53,526 nt of DNA from assembly GCA_028278105.1 (NCBI GenBank), contig JANQEX010000030.1, forward strand, positions 1 through 53,526, read 5' to 3'. This document shows, one piece after another, positions 52,560-53,526 of the stretch; position 1 is the first letter of the stretch, and every line of letters begins with the position of its first letter. The translations under genes were made by a program, and so were the position numbers. The notes below the pieces were generated by a model that worked only from the letters and a program-made list of their open reading frames with translations, ran no database searches and was not told the DNA's origin. This DNA comes from Alphaproteobacteria bacterium (lineage in GTDB: Bacteria > Pseudomonadota > Alphaproteobacteria > UBA9219 > RGZA01).

Positions 52560-53315
52560 TTGCCGCTTCTTTTAATCCTGGCCGCCGTTTTGGGCAGCGC
52601 CTTTCTGCTTCTTCCATCCATGGCCGCGGCCGCGCCGCCGCCGGCGTCCGCCCCGGCCCGGCCCGCGCTTGGCTCCGATACCACCCAGACACAGGACCTG
52701 GAGGCTCCCGTCGTTCCCAGGATGCCCCCGCGCCCGCCGCCGGCGAAAAAGAAGCCGAAAACGGCCGGCCCGCCCAAGCGCTACGTGCCGCCGGCGCTGG
52801 ACAAGAAGATCAGTCCGAAAAGCAACATCATCCTGCCGCCGCTTTATGGCTGGACGCGCATCGTCATGCACGACCTGCAAATGCCCGCCAGCGACGAAGT
52901 CGTGAACAACTGCGGCATGAAGCAGGACATGATCTTCCAGTTTTTCACCCAGCGCCTGCAAGATGCCGGCGTTCCCATCGTCAGCGTCGACCAGGCGGCG
53001 CGGCTGATCCCCGACGTGGTGACGGTGGAGGCCGAGCCCTCCATCACCTCCATGCAGGACCTTGTCATCAACTGCATTTCCTACGTGCAGCTCCGCGTGA
53101 AGATCGAGATGACTTTCCGCGTGCCGCCCATGATGTACCGCCGCACGGTGCCCTTGCTGCTGTGGAACGACGGCGTGATGGTGTCGTCCGCCAAGTCCAC
53201 CCATAACGGCGCGCTGATCAGCGCCTTCATCGCCATGGCCGACCGCTTCAGGAAAATCTGGAACGAACAGAACTCCCTGGAAAAATACCCGGAGTACTCC
53301 AAGGGGATACAGTAG
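52560..53315 (+). CDS. Secreted protein of unknown function
   Basis: I do not recognise the family. The frame encodes a signal peptide (LLLILAAVLGSAFLLLPSMAAAA), a Pro/Lys-rich linker (VVPRMPPRPPPAKKKPK), and a domain of about 130 residues with NNCGMKQDMIFQFFTQRL, DLVINCISYVQLRVKIEMTF and GALISAFIAMADRFRKIWNEQ. Two Cys may form a disulfide. The start is uncertain: TTG at 52560 gives the signal peptide; upstream ATGs in frame lie in repeat DNA or inside dksA. It may belong to the flagellar/dksA transcription unit. A loose link to motility is inferred from position only. Confidence 0.5.
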   Translation: MPLLLILAAVLGSAFLLLPSMAAAAPPPASAPARPALGSDTTQTQDLEAPVVPRMPPRPPPAKKKPKTAGPPKRYVPPALDKKISPKSNIILPPLYGWTRIVMHDLQMPASDEVVNNCGMKQDMIFQFFTQRLQDAGVPIVSVDQAARLIPDVVTVEAEPSITSMQDLVINCISYVQLRVKIEMTFRVPPMMYRRTVPLLLWNDGVMVSSAKSTHNGALISAFIAMADRFRKIWNEQNSLEKYPEYSKGIQ

Positions 53316-53348
53316 GCCGGGACTTGCGCAAACCGCCGTCTCTCTCCC

Positions 53349-53385
53349 CGTCATTGCGGGCGAAAGGGAGCGCGGCGATCCAGAG
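53349..53385 (+). repeat. GTCATTGCGGGCGAA-type dispersed repeat
   Basis: GTCATTGCGGGCGAAAGGGA followed by GCGCGGCGATCCAGAG resembles a widespread alphaproteobacterial palindromic repeat (GTCATTGCGAGC...GCAATCCAGA). It lies directly before the sucD-like fragment at 53428. I identify it from general familiarity with such repeats, so moderate confidence. Confidence 0.5.
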
Positions 53386-53427
53386 CATTAAATATTATCA
53401 GGCGTTCCCGCGCCCGGCTTTGCCTGT

Positions 53428-53526
53428 GGCAGCGCCGAGGAAGAGGCGGCGGCCTTTATCAGGTCCGGCAAGGTTAAAAAGCCCGCCGCCGGCTTTATCG
53501 CCGGAGTCACGGCCCCGCCGGGACGG
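53428..53526 (+). pseudogene. sucD: sucD internal fragment without upstream coding sequence (runs off window)
   Basis: The frame from 53428 reads [20 protein letters not shown] then [13 protein letters not shown], closely matching the central part of succinyl-CoA synthetase alpha ([14 protein letters not shown]...[12 protein letters not shown]). Upstream the frame has unrelated residues ([11 protein letters not shown]) back to a TAA at 53389 and no start codon. In intact SucD about 200 residues should precede this point. So this is a truncated or rearranged copy whose 3' part continues beyond the window. It adjoins a palindromic repeat, a likely recombination point. Confidence 0.6.

Overview
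The window is a GC-rich bacterial chromosome segment that reads as Alphaproteobacteria. The evidence is the rsmE-gshA pair beside the ribosomal cluster, the secY-adk-rpsM order, the argH/tlpA divergence followed by a small lipoprotein, lysA and a TIGR02302/DUF4175 gene, a fliX gene divergent from flgI with a dksA-like gene next to it, and a CtrA-type site upstream of fliX. The organism is flagellated and encodes an R64-like type IV pilus. I cannot assign a genus.

Layout. (1) 1-897, minus strand: rsmE and the first codons of gshA. (2) 1048-24447, plus strand: the str, S10, spc and alpha ribosomal clusters (rpsL, rpsG, fusA, tuf, rpsJ through rplO, secY, adk, rpsM, rpsK, rpoA, rplQ). Two things are abnormal. 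The rpmD (L30) gene is missing from its usual place between rpsE and rplO. A three-gene phosphorelay cassette (CheY-like receiver, CheX-like phosphatase, membrane HPt/CheA-like kinase) sits between adk and rpsM. (3) 24461-26114: a small secreted Cys-rich protein, an SMR transporter and a DUF4258/MqsA-type toxin-antitoxin pair. (4) 26234-32021: a DegP/DegQ-type protease, rarA, a four-copy 152-bp repeat array, nadB and nadC. (5) 32247-41539: a type IV pilus operon with a PilN-like secretin lipoprotein, an Ig-like/PilP fusion, a PilQ-like ATPase, a PilR-like platform protein, two single-TM proteins and two tandem pilin-like genes. (6) 41671-46483: a DJ-1/PfpI-like protein without the usual nucleophile, a shortened TIGR02302 gene, lysA, an LptM-like lipoprotein, argH and divergent tlpA. 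(7) 46795-53315: flagellar genes flgD, fliK, a FlgN-like gene, a FlgJ-like rod-binding gene and flgI (minus), then fliX, a dksA-like gene and a secreted protein (plus). The last 99 bases encode an internal stretch of SucD with no upstream part.

The most unusual DNA-level feature is in the spacers. Many gaps, even inside the ribosomal operons, are filled with arrays of 7-bp units (AGTGAAR, YCRGAAR, GRGGCTA) or 8-bp units (RGGTTCRN, GGGTATTR), usually followed within about 100 bp by a reverse-complement array, so the transcript could fold into long hairpins. Some arrays run into genes and supply the C-terminal residues of L22, RsmE and RarA. Larger palindromic repeats of other families are also present. 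No transposase or RAYT gene is in the window.

All functional calls come from reading the sequence and recalling protein families; no database search was run.
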